A DNA stretch of 64,000 bases. It comes from Winogradskyella sp. MH6 (GTDB lineage Bacteria; Bacteroidota; Bacteroidia; Flavobacteriales; Flavobacteriaceae). The translations under genes were made by a program, and so were the position numbers. Below are positions 16,777 to 26,900 of this stretch, piece after piece. Position 1 is the stretch's first letter, and every line of letters starts with the position of its first letter. Below the pieces are notes generated by a model that was given only the letters and a program-made list of their open reading frames with translations, did no database searches and was not told the origin of the DNA. The stretch spans positions 2,790,001 through 2,854,000 of the forward strand of contig NZ_CP094494.1 in the NCBI RefSeq assembly GCF_022810765.1. The letters are read 5' to 3'.

Positions 16777-17823
16777 TTAATCAATAAACTCTAAAAGTTC
16801 TTCTATATGGCGTTCTGGGAATGCTCCTTGTAAATTGGTTAGAACAATAATTGTAGTTTCTTTATCAGGGAATGTAAGCGCAGCAACACGTCCACCACCA
16901 ATGGTAGCTACAATTTTTTCACCACTATCCATAAGCATGATGGGTGTACCAATTGCATATCCATTCAAATTACCTCCAAAAGCCTTGGTTTTTCCGTTGT
17001 TTAAAATGGCAGGCGTCCATAACTGTTTCAAGCTTTGTTTGCTTATTAACTCTCCATTTTGAAGGGCTATATGCCAGTTGGCTAAATCGAGCGCAGTACT
17101 GCTCATCCCAGCAGCAGTTCTCATGTCTTCAGGGAAGTACTCATAAGCATGGGTTAGATTACCTGTTTTAAAGTTAGAATAACCTCTTGCTGAATGTGGA
17201 ATAACCTCTTCGTAATGACCAAAACCAGCTTCAATAGTTCTATTTGCATTTACTGGCTTTAGTTGATGCTCTTGAATGAACTTCTGAAAACTCATTCCGC
17301 TTAATTTATTTATAATCTTTCCTAAGATTGTATAATTAGTCTGATTGTATTCAAAATCAGTGTTAGGCTCAAAAACTATAGGTAATTGTTGGACTTCTTC
17401 CCAAGTAGCTAGAATTTCAGCATAATCATTCATCATATTCGGTAGGCCAGAAGTGTGAGTTAAACATTGCTTAATGGTTATATTTTTCCAAGATTCAGGA
17501 AGATTGTCTAAATAGTCTTGAATTGTGTCTTCAATATCTAATTTACCTTGTTCTTGCAATTGCATTATCGCAACACCTGTAAAGGCCTTAGTCATGGAGT
17601 TTATAGCAAAAGTGGTAGAATCATCAACTTTTATATCATCTTCAATGTTGGCAATACCATAGCTTTTAGACAGAATTATTTGTTCTTTTTTTACAATAGC
17701 AAGCTGAAGACCAGGAATGTTTCTTTCAGTCATTTTTGTTTTAATGAAGTCATCTATTTTAGTCGTTTGACAATATGCTGTTATTGATACTAAAAAAGTA
17801 AGTAGTAATAAGAAGTTTTTCAT
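16777..17823 (-). CDS. Serine beta-lactamase-like hydrolase (class C/PF00144 type), exported
   Basis: The 348-residue protein has a signal peptide (MKNFLLLLTFLVSITAYCQ). The SxxK motif is SMTK with Ser76 and Lys79. HTSGLPN follows at about 123. The second motif reads YNQ (Tyr159-Asn160-Gln161) where true class C enzymes have YxN. The C-terminal KTG-like element appears as IGGG. This family includes esterases, D-aminopeptidases and peptidoglycan-related enzymes, and few members hydrolyse antibiotics. Motif departures make an esterase or peptidase more likely than a resistance beta-lactamase. It stands alone, convergent with the receptor gene. Confidence 0.87.
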   Translation of the reverse strand: MKNFLLLLTFLVSITAYCQTTKIDDFIKTKMTERNIPGLQLAIVKKEQIILSKSYGIANIEDDIKVDDSTTFAINSMTKAFTGVAIMQLQEQGKLDIEDTIQDYLDNLPESWKNITIKQCLTHTSGLPNMMNDYAEILATWEEVQQLPIVFEPNTDFEYNQTNYTILGKIINKLSGMSFQKFIQEHQLKPVNANRTIEAGFGHYEEVIPHSARGYSNFKTGNLTHAYEYFPEDMRTAAGMSSTALDLANWHIALQNGELISKQSLKQLWTPAILNNGKTKAFGGNLNGYAIGTPIMLMDSGEKIVATIGGGRVAALTFPDKETTIIVLTNLQGAFPERHIEELLEFID

Positions 17824-17971
17824 TGTTAATTGGTTTGGCTTTACTTTTCAACGATTGAAGTTCTTTTTTGTTACCGCGTATATTGGTAAATAATAGTAAT
17901 TAATTCTTCTATTACTTAAAAGTTGTTGATTAACCTTCGTAGTATTAAAAAGTATTTTTTAAATTCATCCT

Positions 17972-18595
17972 ATGAAAATCCCTGACGCTAATACAACTTT
18001 TCCGCTAGAGCATTACAATAAGCTTTGCTATTTAAAGAATATTATTAAAAATCCTAATATTATTGTTGGTGACTACACGTATTATGATGATTTTGAAGAT
18101 GTTCAGAATTTTGAAAACAACGTAAAATACCACTTCGATTTTATTGGAGACAAGCTAATTATTGGAAAGTTCTGTATGATAGCTTCAGGTGTCACTTTTA
18201 TTATGAATGGCGGAAATCATCTCACAGATGCGATAACCACATATCCATTTGCCATATTTGGTGGAGATTGGCAAAATGCCATGGATGGAAAAAGTTATCC
18301 AACAAAAGGTGATACCATTATTGGCAATGATGTTTGGATAGGGCATGATGCTACCATTATGCCAGGAGTAACAATAGGAGATGGAGCTATTATTGCTACC
18401 AAATCTGTAGTAACTAAAGATGTTGAACCCTATTCTGTTGTGGGAGGAAATCCTGCAAAAGCTATACGAAAACGTTTTGATGACGATAAGATTAACCAGC
18501 TTTTAGAATTACAATGGTGGCATTGGAGTATTGAAAAGATTACTAAAAATGTACAGTTATTAACAGGCAATGACCTAGGCGAATTAATGGAATAA
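17972..18595 (+). CDS. Vat/CatB-type xenobiotic acetyltransferase
   Basis: The 207-residue protein has the left-handed beta-helix hexapeptide fold. Family features are [40 protein letters not shown] (active-site His), [19 protein letters not shown] and [15 protein letters not shown]. Length and motifs match acetyl-CoA-dependent acetyltransferases of the streptogramin A/chloramphenicol (Vat/CatB) group. Chromosomal versions occur widely and often have unproven substrates. It lies 4 bp upstream of an AraC regulator and is probably co-transcribed with it. Confidence 0.88.
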   Translation: MKIPDANTTFPLEHYNKLCYLKNIIKNPNIIVGDYTYYDDFEDVQNFENNVKYHFDFIGDKLIIGKFCMIASGVTFIMNGGNHLTDAITTYPFAIFGGDWQNAMDGKSYPTKGDTIIGNDVWIGHDATIMPGVTIGDGAIIATKSVVTKDVEPYSVVGGNPAKAIRKRFDDDKINQLLELQWWHWSIEKITKNVQLLTGNDLGELME

Positions 18596-18599
18596 TATT

Positions 18600-19577
18600 A
18601 TGCCATTTGTTTCTTCATCAATTTATAAAAAAGCATTACAACTTGCCATAAGAGAAGGATTGTCAACTGAACTTCTTGGGGAAAATCATACATTAAATTT
18701 GACGGATGCTTATGTGCCTATGACATCACTTTTAGATGTGTATGAGCTTGCTGAAGACCACTTAGCACCAAATTTTGGGTTACGACAAGGAAAGCAACTA
18801 AATTCTAATGATTATGGCACTTTAGGCTTATCTTGGAAAACCTGTTTAGAGGCTATAGATGTTTTACGAAATGTTAAGCGTTACATGGTTTTAGTGACTA
18901 ATGATGGAAGCATTAGCTTAAGTGAAAATGCGTCTACAATTACGTTAACTTTAGACCGTGACGTATATCGAAAAGGAGTCAAAACTACTATTGAGGTGCC
19001 TTTTGTTATGTTGCTTGAAGTTATAAATGAAGTAACAGGCAAAAAGATAATACCTCTAGAGGTGTGCTTTAAACATAGTATTTCTATGGTTGAAGATTTT
19101 GCTGAATATTTTGGATGTCCTGTACATTCAAATAGTAAAGAGAATGCTATAACTTTTGATGCGAAATCTCTGAATATAACTACCCTTAAAGCCGATCGAT
19201 TTATCCATGATTTCATAACACAGCGCATGGAGGAGGAAAAGAAAAAGCTATCCGAAAAAGGGGATGAGCTTACCGAAGAAATCAATAAAATCCTCAAAGA
19301 ATCCATGGCAAGTGGTATTCCGATTTTAGCTCAGATTGGTGGCTACTTAGGAATTAGTGGCCGAACGCTAAAGAGAAGACTTTCTGAACGCAACTTAACG
19401 TTTAGAGATTTAGTCCAAAAGAACCGAGAGGAAACAGCTATTCAATTATTATCTCAAACCTCACAATCTATTGGGGAAATTGCCTTTCTAACAGGCTTTT
19501 CTGAACAAAGTGCATTCAATAGAGCATTTAAAAAATGGACTGGCCAAACACCAAACGATTACAGAAAAACTTTATAA
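18600..19577 (+). CDS. AraC-family transcriptional regulator (arabinose-binding-domain type)
   Basis: The 325-residue protein has an N-terminal ligand-sensing region of the PF12625 type (about 20-210) and a C-terminal AraC DNA-binding domain (about 230-325). The latter contains IGGYLGISGRTLKRRL (first helix-turn-helix) and IGEIAFLTGFSEQSAFNRAF with RAFKKWTGQTPNDYR, the canonical AraC signature. It follows the acetyltransferase by 4 bp and precedes the DJ-1/PfpI gene, in front of which a 17-bp palindrome lies; either could be a target. The ligand is unknown. Confidence 0.9.
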   Translation: MPFVSSSIYKKALQLAIREGLSTELLGENHTLNLTDAYVPMTSLLDVYELAEDHLAPNFGLRQGKQLNSNDYGTLGLSWKTCLEAIDVLRNVKRYMVLVTNDGSISLSENASTITLTLDRDVYRKGVKTTIEVPFVMLLEVINEVTGKKIIPLEVCFKHSISMVEDFAEYFGCPVHSNSKENAITFDAKSLNITTLKADRFIHDFITQRMEEEKKKLSEKGDELTEEINKILKESMASGIPILAQIGGYLGISGRTLKRRLSERNLTFRDLVQKNREETAIQLLSQTSQSIGEIAFLTGFSEQSAFNRAFKKWTGQTPNDYRKTL

Positions 19578-19668
19578 GCATGTTCTGTCCTTAAATGTCA
19601 AATCTATGGCGCACAAGGTCAATTAATAAATAGTAAATCTTCAGAAGTTTGTTGTTGAATTTTAAACA

Positions 19669-19685
19669 CATATTGTAACAATATG
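19669..19685. promoter_or_regulatory. 17-bp perfect palindrome upstream of the DJ-1/PfpI gene
   Basis: CATATTGT-A-ACAATATG is an 8+1+8 perfect inverted repeat 43 bp before the start at 19729. It has operator-like symmetry and no T tract, so a terminator is unlikely. The cognate regulator is unknown; the adjacent AraC protein is one candidate, although AraC sites are usually asymmetric. Confidence 0.45.
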
Positions 19686-19728
19686 CTGTTTTATTCGTGT
19701 TTTTTATCTAAACGTTAAAATTTCAACA

Positions 19729-20862
19729 ATGAAAAAAACTATTTTATTTATCGCCCTATTAATGCCTGTTTTATTTTTTGCACAATCTACAGATCATCAG
19801 AAAAAAGTCTTGATGGTAGTTAGTAGCTACGGAAAAGATATGGGAGCTGTAAGACCTGGATATGAGTTTGATGAATTCTCTCAAGCCTATTTGGTATTTA
19901 AAAACAATAATTTATCAGTTGATGTAGCTAGCCCAAAAGGTGGAAAGGTTGAACCTGACAATTACAATAAAGAAAAACTTTATAACCAACAACTTTTAGA
20001 AGACCAAAAGGCATTAGATGTATTAAATAATACAAAGTCAACAGCTAGTATTAATGCAGATGACTACGATGCCATTTACATCGTTGGAGGAAAAGGCGCG
20101 ATGTTTGACTTGCCTTTTGACCCTTCACTTCAAGATATCATATTAAACCTTTTTAATAGAGAAAACACCGTTATCGCTTCGGTTTGTCATGGTCCTGCAG
20201 TTTTTGCAAACGTCAAAGAGAATGATGAATATATAATTAAAGATGTGGCATTAACGGGTTTCAGTAATGTTGAAGAAGAACTTTTCGGTAAAAAGTGGGT
20301 TAAGGAGTTTCCTTTTAGTTTGGAAACTAAACTGAAGTCAAGAGGTGCTAAATTTGAGCAAACCGATTTTATGCTCTCTAAAGTGGTTGTTTCTAAAGGT
20401 TTTGTTACAGGTCAAAATCCTTTTTCAACTGCAAAATCTGCTGAAGCAGTAGTACAGTCTTTGGGCTTAAAACCTGTAACGAGAGAGTTATATACCGATG
20501 AAAATAGTGTTCTTCTAATACAAGACATTCTAGATGAAACTATAACTATTCAAAAAGCCGAAGAGTTATTAGCCAAGGATGCTAGTATGTACGATATGCC
20601 ACTAATTGCAGTTTATGGGTACTATAAAATCTTAGCATCTAATGATGACAAGAACGGTTTGTTAAAAGGTATAGAACTTGTTGAATTGACTTCACCTTAC
20701 TTTTTTAATGAAAATCTACAGCTTTTATTAGCTAAGACCTATGCTTCTTTAGATGAAAATGAAAAGGCAAGGCATATTGTAAAGGATTTGATATCTAAAG
20801 AATTACTAGTAGAAAAAGCTGAAGAATTACTCGAAGAATTAAACTCTAAAATAGAAGACTAA
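19729..20862 (+). CDS. Exported DJ-1/PfpI-family protein with helical C-terminal extension
   Basis: The 377-residue protein has a signal peptide (MKKTILFIALLMPVLFFAQS). A DJ-1/PfpI domain fills about 25-245: YDAIYIVGGKGAMFDLP, then the nucleophile elbow ASVCHGPAVF with Cys153 and His154, and LKSRGAKFEQTDFM. The pattern is that of class I glutamine amidotransferase-like, Hsp31-type proteins that act on methylglyoxal-derived or other electrophiles. The C-terminal 120 residues are alpha-helical and may form TPR-like pairs, an uncommon addition. It is monocistronic with a palindromic candidate operator upstream. Confidence 0.85.
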   Translation: MKKTILFIALLMPVLFFAQSTDHQKKVLMVVSSYGKDMGAVRPGYEFDEFSQAYLVFKNNNLSVDVASPKGGKVEPDNYNKEKLYNQQLLEDQKALDVLNNTKSTASINADDYDAIYIVGGKGAMFDLPFDPSLQDIILNLFNRENTVIASVCHGPAVFANVKENDEYIIKDVALTGFSNVEEELFGKKWVKEFPFSLETKLKSRGAKFEQTDFMLSKVVVSKGFVTGQNPFSTAKSAEAVVQSLGLKPVTRELYTDENSVLLIQDILDETITIQKAEELLAKDASMYDMPLIAVYGYYKILASNDDKNGLLKGIELVELTSPYFFNENLQLLLAKTYASLDENEKARHIVKDLISKELLVEKAEELLEELNSKIED

Positions 20863-20996
20863 TACTAAGGAGGTAAAAGTTCTAAACCATTATAACAAGG
20901 TAATTTGTCCTCTAAAGTCAATTGTTTGGAACAAATAGTCAAAAAATAGTTCTGCTTATACTAGAAATTTGCTTTAGTAACAAAGACTAAGAAGCT

Positions 20997-21722
20997 ATGG
21001 ATCGCAGTAACACATTTGTCAATCTAAAGCAGATACGTCTCACAGGCTTATTTTACCTGTTTGTAATTATTTGTGCTGGCTTTAGCCAAGGCTATGTACG
21101 AGGTACTTTAATAATTCCTGGAGATGCTACTAGAACCGCTGAAAATATTTTACAAAACAAAGCTCTTTTTCAATTGGGCCTAACAACAGACCTTATAGCA
21201 TTCTTATTAGATGTAGTCATTTCGGTATTCTTGTATCAGATTTTTAAACCTTTTCATAAAGGTTTAGCTCTAATAAGTTCGTGTTTTAGGCTCATTGCAC
21301 ATCCCGCTATTGGAAGCATCAATCTTCTAAATCATTACATGGCAATGAGGGTATTGGATTCCAATATTTTGACTGAATCTTTTAGTGTTGAGCAACTTCA
21401 GGAAATGAGTCTTCTGTTAATGGAAACACACCATTACGGATACTTAATTGCAGGTGGTTTTTTTGGAATTCACTGTATATTATTTGGAGTGCTTATCTAT
21501 AAATCTAATGTATTTCCAAAATTCTTTGGAGGCTTATTATTAGGAGCAGGAGCAGGTTATTTGATTGAAACTTTTGGAAATTTCAATTTCCCAGGTTATG
21601 AAAACTATACTGCTTTAATTGTTGGTTTTACCGCAGCCTTAGGAGAAGTTGGAATTACAATATACATGCTCAGTAAAGGAGCAACAGCATCTTACAAACG
21701 CTTAAAAAAATTAACACAATGA
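20997..21722 (+). CDS. DUF4386 family membrane protein
   Basis: The 241-residue protein has about six membrane segments. Its opening (QIRLTGLFYLFVIICAGFSQGYVRG), the AENILQNKALFQLGLTTDLIAFLLDVVIS region (given here in outline), and HHYGYLIAGGFFGIHCILFG match the DUF4386 family of uncharacterised membrane proteins. No catalytic or transport motif is evident. Its stop overlaps the esterase start by 4 bp (ATGA), so the two are translationally coupled. Confidence 0.78.
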   Translation: MDRSNTFVNLKQIRLTGLFYLFVIICAGFSQGYVRGTLIIPGDATRTAENILQNKALFQLGLTTDLIAFLLDVVISVFLYQIFKPFHKGLALISSCFRLIAHPAIGSINLLNHYMAMRVLDSNILTESFSVEQLQEMSLLLMETHHYGYLIAGGFFGIHCILFGVLIYKSNVFPKFFGGLLLGAGAGYLIETFGNFNFPGYENYTALIVGFTAALGEVGITIYMLSKGATASYKRLKKLTQ

Positions 21723-22942
21723 AAAATCGAATTTTAATAATAACATTATTTATGGCTTTGGGCTTTGTGGAGCACAACTTATATGGGCAGGTAGCCAATA
21801 AGATTGATAGGACTCAAGATGGTCAACTTTTGGGTTTGGGTGCTCAGTATAATCTTAAGTCAATTATTTTAGAAGAAGACCGCCCAATTGTTATTTCACT
21901 ACCAATAGGTTACAATACTTCTAAAGCAAATTACCCTGTACTATATGTGTTGGATGGGTTACAAAACATCAAACACACCGTTGGCACTGTGGAACTTTTA
22001 ACAGAATCAGGATTAATTCCACCTTTAATTGTGGTTGGTATAGAGAGTTTAGACAGAACGAGGGATTTAACACCATCTAACGCAGGGCAGAATGTTTATG
22101 GTGGTACTGGCAATTCAGGGATTCCGCAAAGTGGTGGAGCACCAAAATTTCTTAAGTTTTTGAGTGATGAATTGGTTCCGTATATGGATTCTAATTACAG
22201 AACACATCCTTATCGTATTCTAGAAGGACATTCATTGGGAGGTCTATTTAGTGTTTATGCACTTATGGAAAGCAAAGATCTTTTTGATGCGTTTATAGTT
22301 GAAGCACCAGCACTTTGGTGGAATAAGGAAGAAATGACGGAAAAAGCAAAAACCTTTTTTAAATCTCATGAAAGCCTTAATAAAACAGTCTACTTTGGAA
22401 TTGGTGGTGGAGATGGTTGGGGAATGCGTCAGGAACTAACCAGGTACGTTGACGTTGTAAAGCAGAATACCTCAAAAAACTTTAGATGGTTTCATGAAGA
22501 GGTTGGAGATGAAGGCCACATGGCATCTCGATTATTATTGAACTACAATGGTTTAAAGTTTTTATTCTCAGATATAAAAATACATGAGGACTTTATTGAT
22601 AATTTCAGTGCTAAGTCTTTTTTAAAAGCAGAACAACAGCTAAAAAATAAATATGGCGAGTTGGCACGACGACCAGCTGAAGAGTATTTCAATCTTGTTT
22701 CAGTATTGATTGAAAAAGGAAACGACTTAGGTGCCATTTCGGTACTCAAAAGCACTTCAGAAGCATATCCTATGTACATTGGGTTATTAACCTATTTGGC
22801 AAAGTTATATGAAAAAACCAATCAAAAGGATAAAGCTATAGATGCCTATCTGCTTGGAGTTGAAGTTTCAAAACAATATAAGCTTGGACAAGAAGATGAT
22901 CTGCAAATTGAAATAGACAGATTGCGTAAAGTCCAGGACTAA
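21719..22942 (+). CDS. Exported esterase (PF00756-type alpha/beta hydrolase) with TPR tail
   Basis: The 407-residue protein has a signal peptide (MKNRILIITLFMALGF). The esterase domain covers about 35-285, with YPVLYVLDG, LEGHSLGGLFSVY (nucleophile Ser172) and a late DEGHMASR His. This is the fold of siderophore esterases (Fes/IroE) and D-type esterases. The last 100 residues contain helical pairs such as KLYEKTNQKDKAIDAYLLGV, resembling TPR. The substrate is not evident. It overlaps DUF4386 by 4 bp. Confidence 0.86.
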   Translation: MKNRILIITLFMALGFVEHNLYGQVANKIDRTQDGQLLGLGAQYNLKSIILEEDRPIVISLPIGYNTSKANYPVLYVLDGLQNIKHTVGTVELLTESGLIPPLIVVGIESLDRTRDLTPSNAGQNVYGGTGNSGIPQSGGAPKFLKFLSDELVPYMDSNYRTHPYRILEGHSLGGLFSVYALMESKDLFDAFIVEAPALWWNKEEMTEKAKTFFKSHESLNKTVYFGIGGGDGWGMRQELTRYVDVVKQNTSKNFRWFHEEVGDEGHMASRLLLNYNGLKFLFSDIKIHEDFIDNFSAKSFLKAEQQLKNKYGELARRPAEEYFNLVSVLIEKGNDLGAISVLKSTSEAYPMYIGLLTYLAKLYEKTNQKDKAIDAYLLGVEVSKQYKLGQEDDLQIEIDRLRKVQD

Positions 22943-23060
22943 AGCAAAAAACAAATTATTGTAATTTCTTAAACTAGATTAAGATTATTGATTGGACTAA
23001 TTCATAGGTTTAACATGTTACTAAAATTTTAAAAACAGCATATACTATAAAACGCATATT

Positions 23061-23933
23061 ATGAATACCTTAAAAATCACCAACCTAAATCTTACATATA
23101 AGAATGGTTACAACGCTATTAATGGGATTTCTCTAAACATAAAAAATGGGATGTTTGGTTTGTTGGGTCCAAATGGTGCTGGGAAATCATCATTAATGAA
23201 AACCATTGTTGGTTTACAGAAACCATCTTCTGGGACTATAGAATTTAATGATATAGACATTGTTAAGCAAACAAATTATATCAAGAAGAATCTAGGATTT
23301 TTACCACAAGATTTTGGAGTGTATCCTAAAGTAAATGCTTATGATTTATTAAATCATATCGCCATTTTAAAAGGAATTAACAATAAAACAGAGCGTCAAA
23401 ATCAGATTCAATATTTATTGGAAAAGGTGAATCTATGGCATTTTAAAGATAAAGAGGTTCATACGTTTTCGGGTGGAATGAAACAGCGTTTTGGTGTGGC
23501 ACAAGCTCTATTAGGTAATCCTAAAATAATCATCGTAGACGAACCAACGGCTGGGTTAGACCCTGAAGAGCGTAACCGTTTCAACACACTGCTAAGTGAC
23601 ATTAGTAGAGAGGTTGTTGTGATTTTATCTACTCATTTGGTTGAAGACGTAAAAAACTTATGTTCTGAAATGACTATAATGAATAGAGGTCGAATTCTTA
23701 AAACAGGAAAACCTAAAGAATTAATCAAAGAATTAGAAGGTAAAGTTTGGTCAAAATTTATTGAAAATGATGAATTAGAAAGTTACCAATCAAACCTTAA
23801 AGTTATTAGTCAACAACTTATAGAGCGTCAACTTCAAATTACAGTTTTTGCAGGTACACAACCTGAAGGGTTTTCACAAGTTGATCCAATACTGGAGCAT
23901 GTTTACTTTAATGTGCTTTCTCAAAACAACTAA
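23061..23933 (+). CDS. ABC transporter ATP-binding protein
   Basis: The 290-residue protein has Walker A GPNGAGKSSL, Q loop FLPQDFG, signature FSGGMKQR, Walker B IIIVDEPTAGLDP and the switch His in LSTHLVED. The subfamily is that of ABC-2 exporters (CcmA-like). It is followed 2 bp later by the permease-peptidase fusion gene, with which it must form one transporter. No substrate can be assigned. Confidence 0.92.
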   Translation: MNTLKITNLNLTYKNGYNAINGISLNIKNGMFGLLGPNGAGKSSLMKTIVGLQKPSSGTIEFNDIDIVKQTNYIKKNLGFLPQDFGVYPKVNAYDLLNHIAILKGINNKTERQNQIQYLLEKVNLWHFKDKEVHTFSGGMKQRFGVAQALLGNPKIIIVDEPTAGLDPEERNRFNTLLSDISREVVVILSTHLVEDVKNLCSEMTIMNRGRILKTGKPKELIKELEGKVWSKFIENDELESYQSNLKVISQQLIERQLQITVFAGTQPEGFSQVDPILEHVYFNVLSQNN

Positions 23934-23935
23934 TT

Positions 23936-26900
23936 ATGAACGCAATATATCAGTTTCAACTAAAGCATGGAAGTAACCGTTGGGTTTTGGGCTTAACAGG
24001 TGTAATACTGTTGTTCATAGGATGGTTTTCAGGATACAAATTCAACCTAACTGTTGGAGAAGGGATCTATCTTAATTCACCTTATACCATAGGCTTTATG
24101 GTTGCCTTATTGAGCCTTTCAGTCATATTTTTAGCGATATTGTTCGCGGTAGAAATTCTGTACAAGGAATGGGATGCAAAATTTGATATCATATTGTTCT
24201 CTTACCCAGTTTCTCTCAAGACGTATTTAATAGGAAAGTTTTCATTTTTTGCTACCAAAACACTATTGTGCTTTTTCCTATTGATGGTTGGTTTTGTAAT
24301 TGGTCAAAATTTACGAACTGGCAGTGAAATACAATCAGGATTCAACCTGTGGTCATACATGTATCCTTTCTTGATTTTTGGAGTGTTGAATTGTTTTTTT
24401 GTGTGTAGCTTCCTGTCTATGATTGCTTATACCACGCGAAAAAAATTATTGGTTGTTGTCGGTGGTTTATTACTCTATGTACTTTATATGGTGCTGTTAG
24501 TGTTTTCTAATTCCCCGTTTATGGCTGGGAGTATGCCACAATCTATAGAGGTACAACAATTATCATCAATTATTGATCCCTTTGGTGTATCTGCTTACTT
24601 TTTTGAGGCCAGAAATTTTAGTGTATCAGATAAGAATCAGTTCGTTACGCCATTATTCGGGTTTTTAGCTTTAAACAGAGCTGTGTATCTATTGTTATCA
24701 CTAGTCTTTTTGTGGATGGCTTATCGTTATTATGCGTTTACCAAAACTGTAAGTAAAAAGGAATTAAAGCCTAAAAAAATAAAAACACCTCATAAAACTA
24801 GCATACTACAGAACACTAAAACACCAACATTCAATTTTAATAAAGCATCAGGAGTTAAAGCGATTCTGTCCTTTGCTAAAGTCGATTTAATTTATCTTTT
24901 TAAAAGTGTAACGATTGTAGCAGTTTCAATTTTACTGGTGTTTTTTGTAGGAATGGAGATGTATGCTGAAATTGATAAAGGAATTCGTTTACCTGAATAC
25001 TATGCCAGTTCAGGACGTTTAGCCACTTCCATTTCTCAAAGTTTCCATTTCTTGGGAGCCTTAATACTGGTCTATTTTGTTAATGATTTGTATTGGAGAA
25101 GTTCTGCTACTAATTTTTATTTAATCGAACAGAGCACATTTTATTCAAAGGTGAAATTAAAAGGCCACTTTATTTCGGTAAGTGCATTAATTTTGTTCTT
25201 TACAGTATTACTTGTCGTATTAGCTCTAGTATTTCAAGTAAGTTACGGCTATTTTCATATCAATTGGCAGGCTTATTTAGGAGTTGTTGTTTTCAATACG
25301 CTTCCTCTTATGTTATTGGCTGTTTTTTTAATAATCGTCAATAGCCTTCTAAAACATAAATATGCTGCGCTTGGAGTCTCTATTTTGGTGGTAATCGTTC
25401 TTACTACACCATTAATAAAAATGGTGTTGCCTTACCCTTTATTGCATGTCTTTTCTGGATTTAAGGGAGTTTATAGTGATTTAAATGGTTATGGAGTTTA
25501 CCTTCCAGCGTTTACCTACCGTTTATGTTTTGGAATAGTTCTATTGGGTCTTTTGTGGATGTTACATTCCTATTTAAAAACAAGAGCATGGACAAAATTA
25601 AAATTGGGTCTTGTGGTTGTCTTTATTGGATTGGGAATTTTTAGTGGTTCCAAATTTATGAAAGGATATATTCCTAACGACGACGAAACCATAGCTACGG
25701 AAGCTGCTAGTTATGAAAAAAAATATCGCCATTATCAAAATATAGCACAGCCAACCATTACTGATGTTGAAACTAAAATAAACTTATATCCCTCTGAAAA
25801 CGCCTATCAAATTGAAGGAACCTATATTCTGGAAAATTTAGCTGATGAACCCATAGAGAAAATATTGTTAAATTTTCATTCAGATTTAAGGATAGATGAA
25901 GCGACATTAAGTGTTCGCGGTGAAAAAATTTCAATTGATCAGTTAGTGTCAGAGATTAAGCTGAATAAGCCTTTAATACCAGGTGAAACAGCGACTCTAG
26001 AGTTTAACTTATCGTATAAATGGTATGCTGTTAATGGACATGAATCTTTTAATGCCATCGTTGATAATGGTTCATTTATGAGGATTAGCAATTACTACCC
26101 AACTCTAGGCTATCAATCTGATAACGAATTAGAGGATGTACAAAAGCGTGAAAACTATGATTTAGGTGAACCAACAGCTTTAAAACCATTGGAGATGCCA
26201 GAGGTTTTTAAAAATGACTTTATTAATCTAGATATGGTGGTGTCTACGGAGGTTGGACACACGCCTATTGGTACAGGAAACCTAAAAAAGTCTTGGACAG
26301 AAAAAGATAGGGTTTATAGTCATTACAAAACTAATGATCTTCCATTCCGGTTTGCTGTAGCATCTTCAGAATATAAAAAGAAATCTATAACTCATAAAGG
26401 CATCAATATTGAAGTTTTATATGATGAAAAGCATCCAGAGAATGTAGATCGATTATTAAACAATGCGATGTTGAGTTTAGATTATTGTATAGATAATTTT
26501 GGTGTTTACCCATTCGAAAAAATGAGCTTTGTTGAAGTTTCATCTTTTACAAGTGGATTTGCGGCTACAGCATATCCAGCCACCATTTTTATGACCGAAA
26601 ACATGATCTTCCATACTAATATAGATAGTGACCCAAGCAAAGATGTTATAAATGAACTGGCAGGTCATGAACTGTCTCACATTTGGTGGGGAAATAGTTT
26701 AATTAATCCTGATGAAAGAGAAGGTGCGTCCATGCTTACGGAATCTTTGGCCATGTATACCGAAATGATGATTTATAAAAAGATATATGGAACTGAACGT
26801 ATGAAGGAACGCGTTAAAATACACGAGCAGATTTATGATAATGAAAAAGGACTTTATGGAAATTCACCATTGTATAAAGTACCATATGGTGCAACACATA

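Noticed and set aside
17870..17889. TTACC-N9-GGTAA-like inverted repeat between the serine hydrolase and acetyltransferase genes
   Set aside because: Spacing and half-sites do not match the GTAAC-N4-GTTAC motif, and no well-placed -7 element was found.
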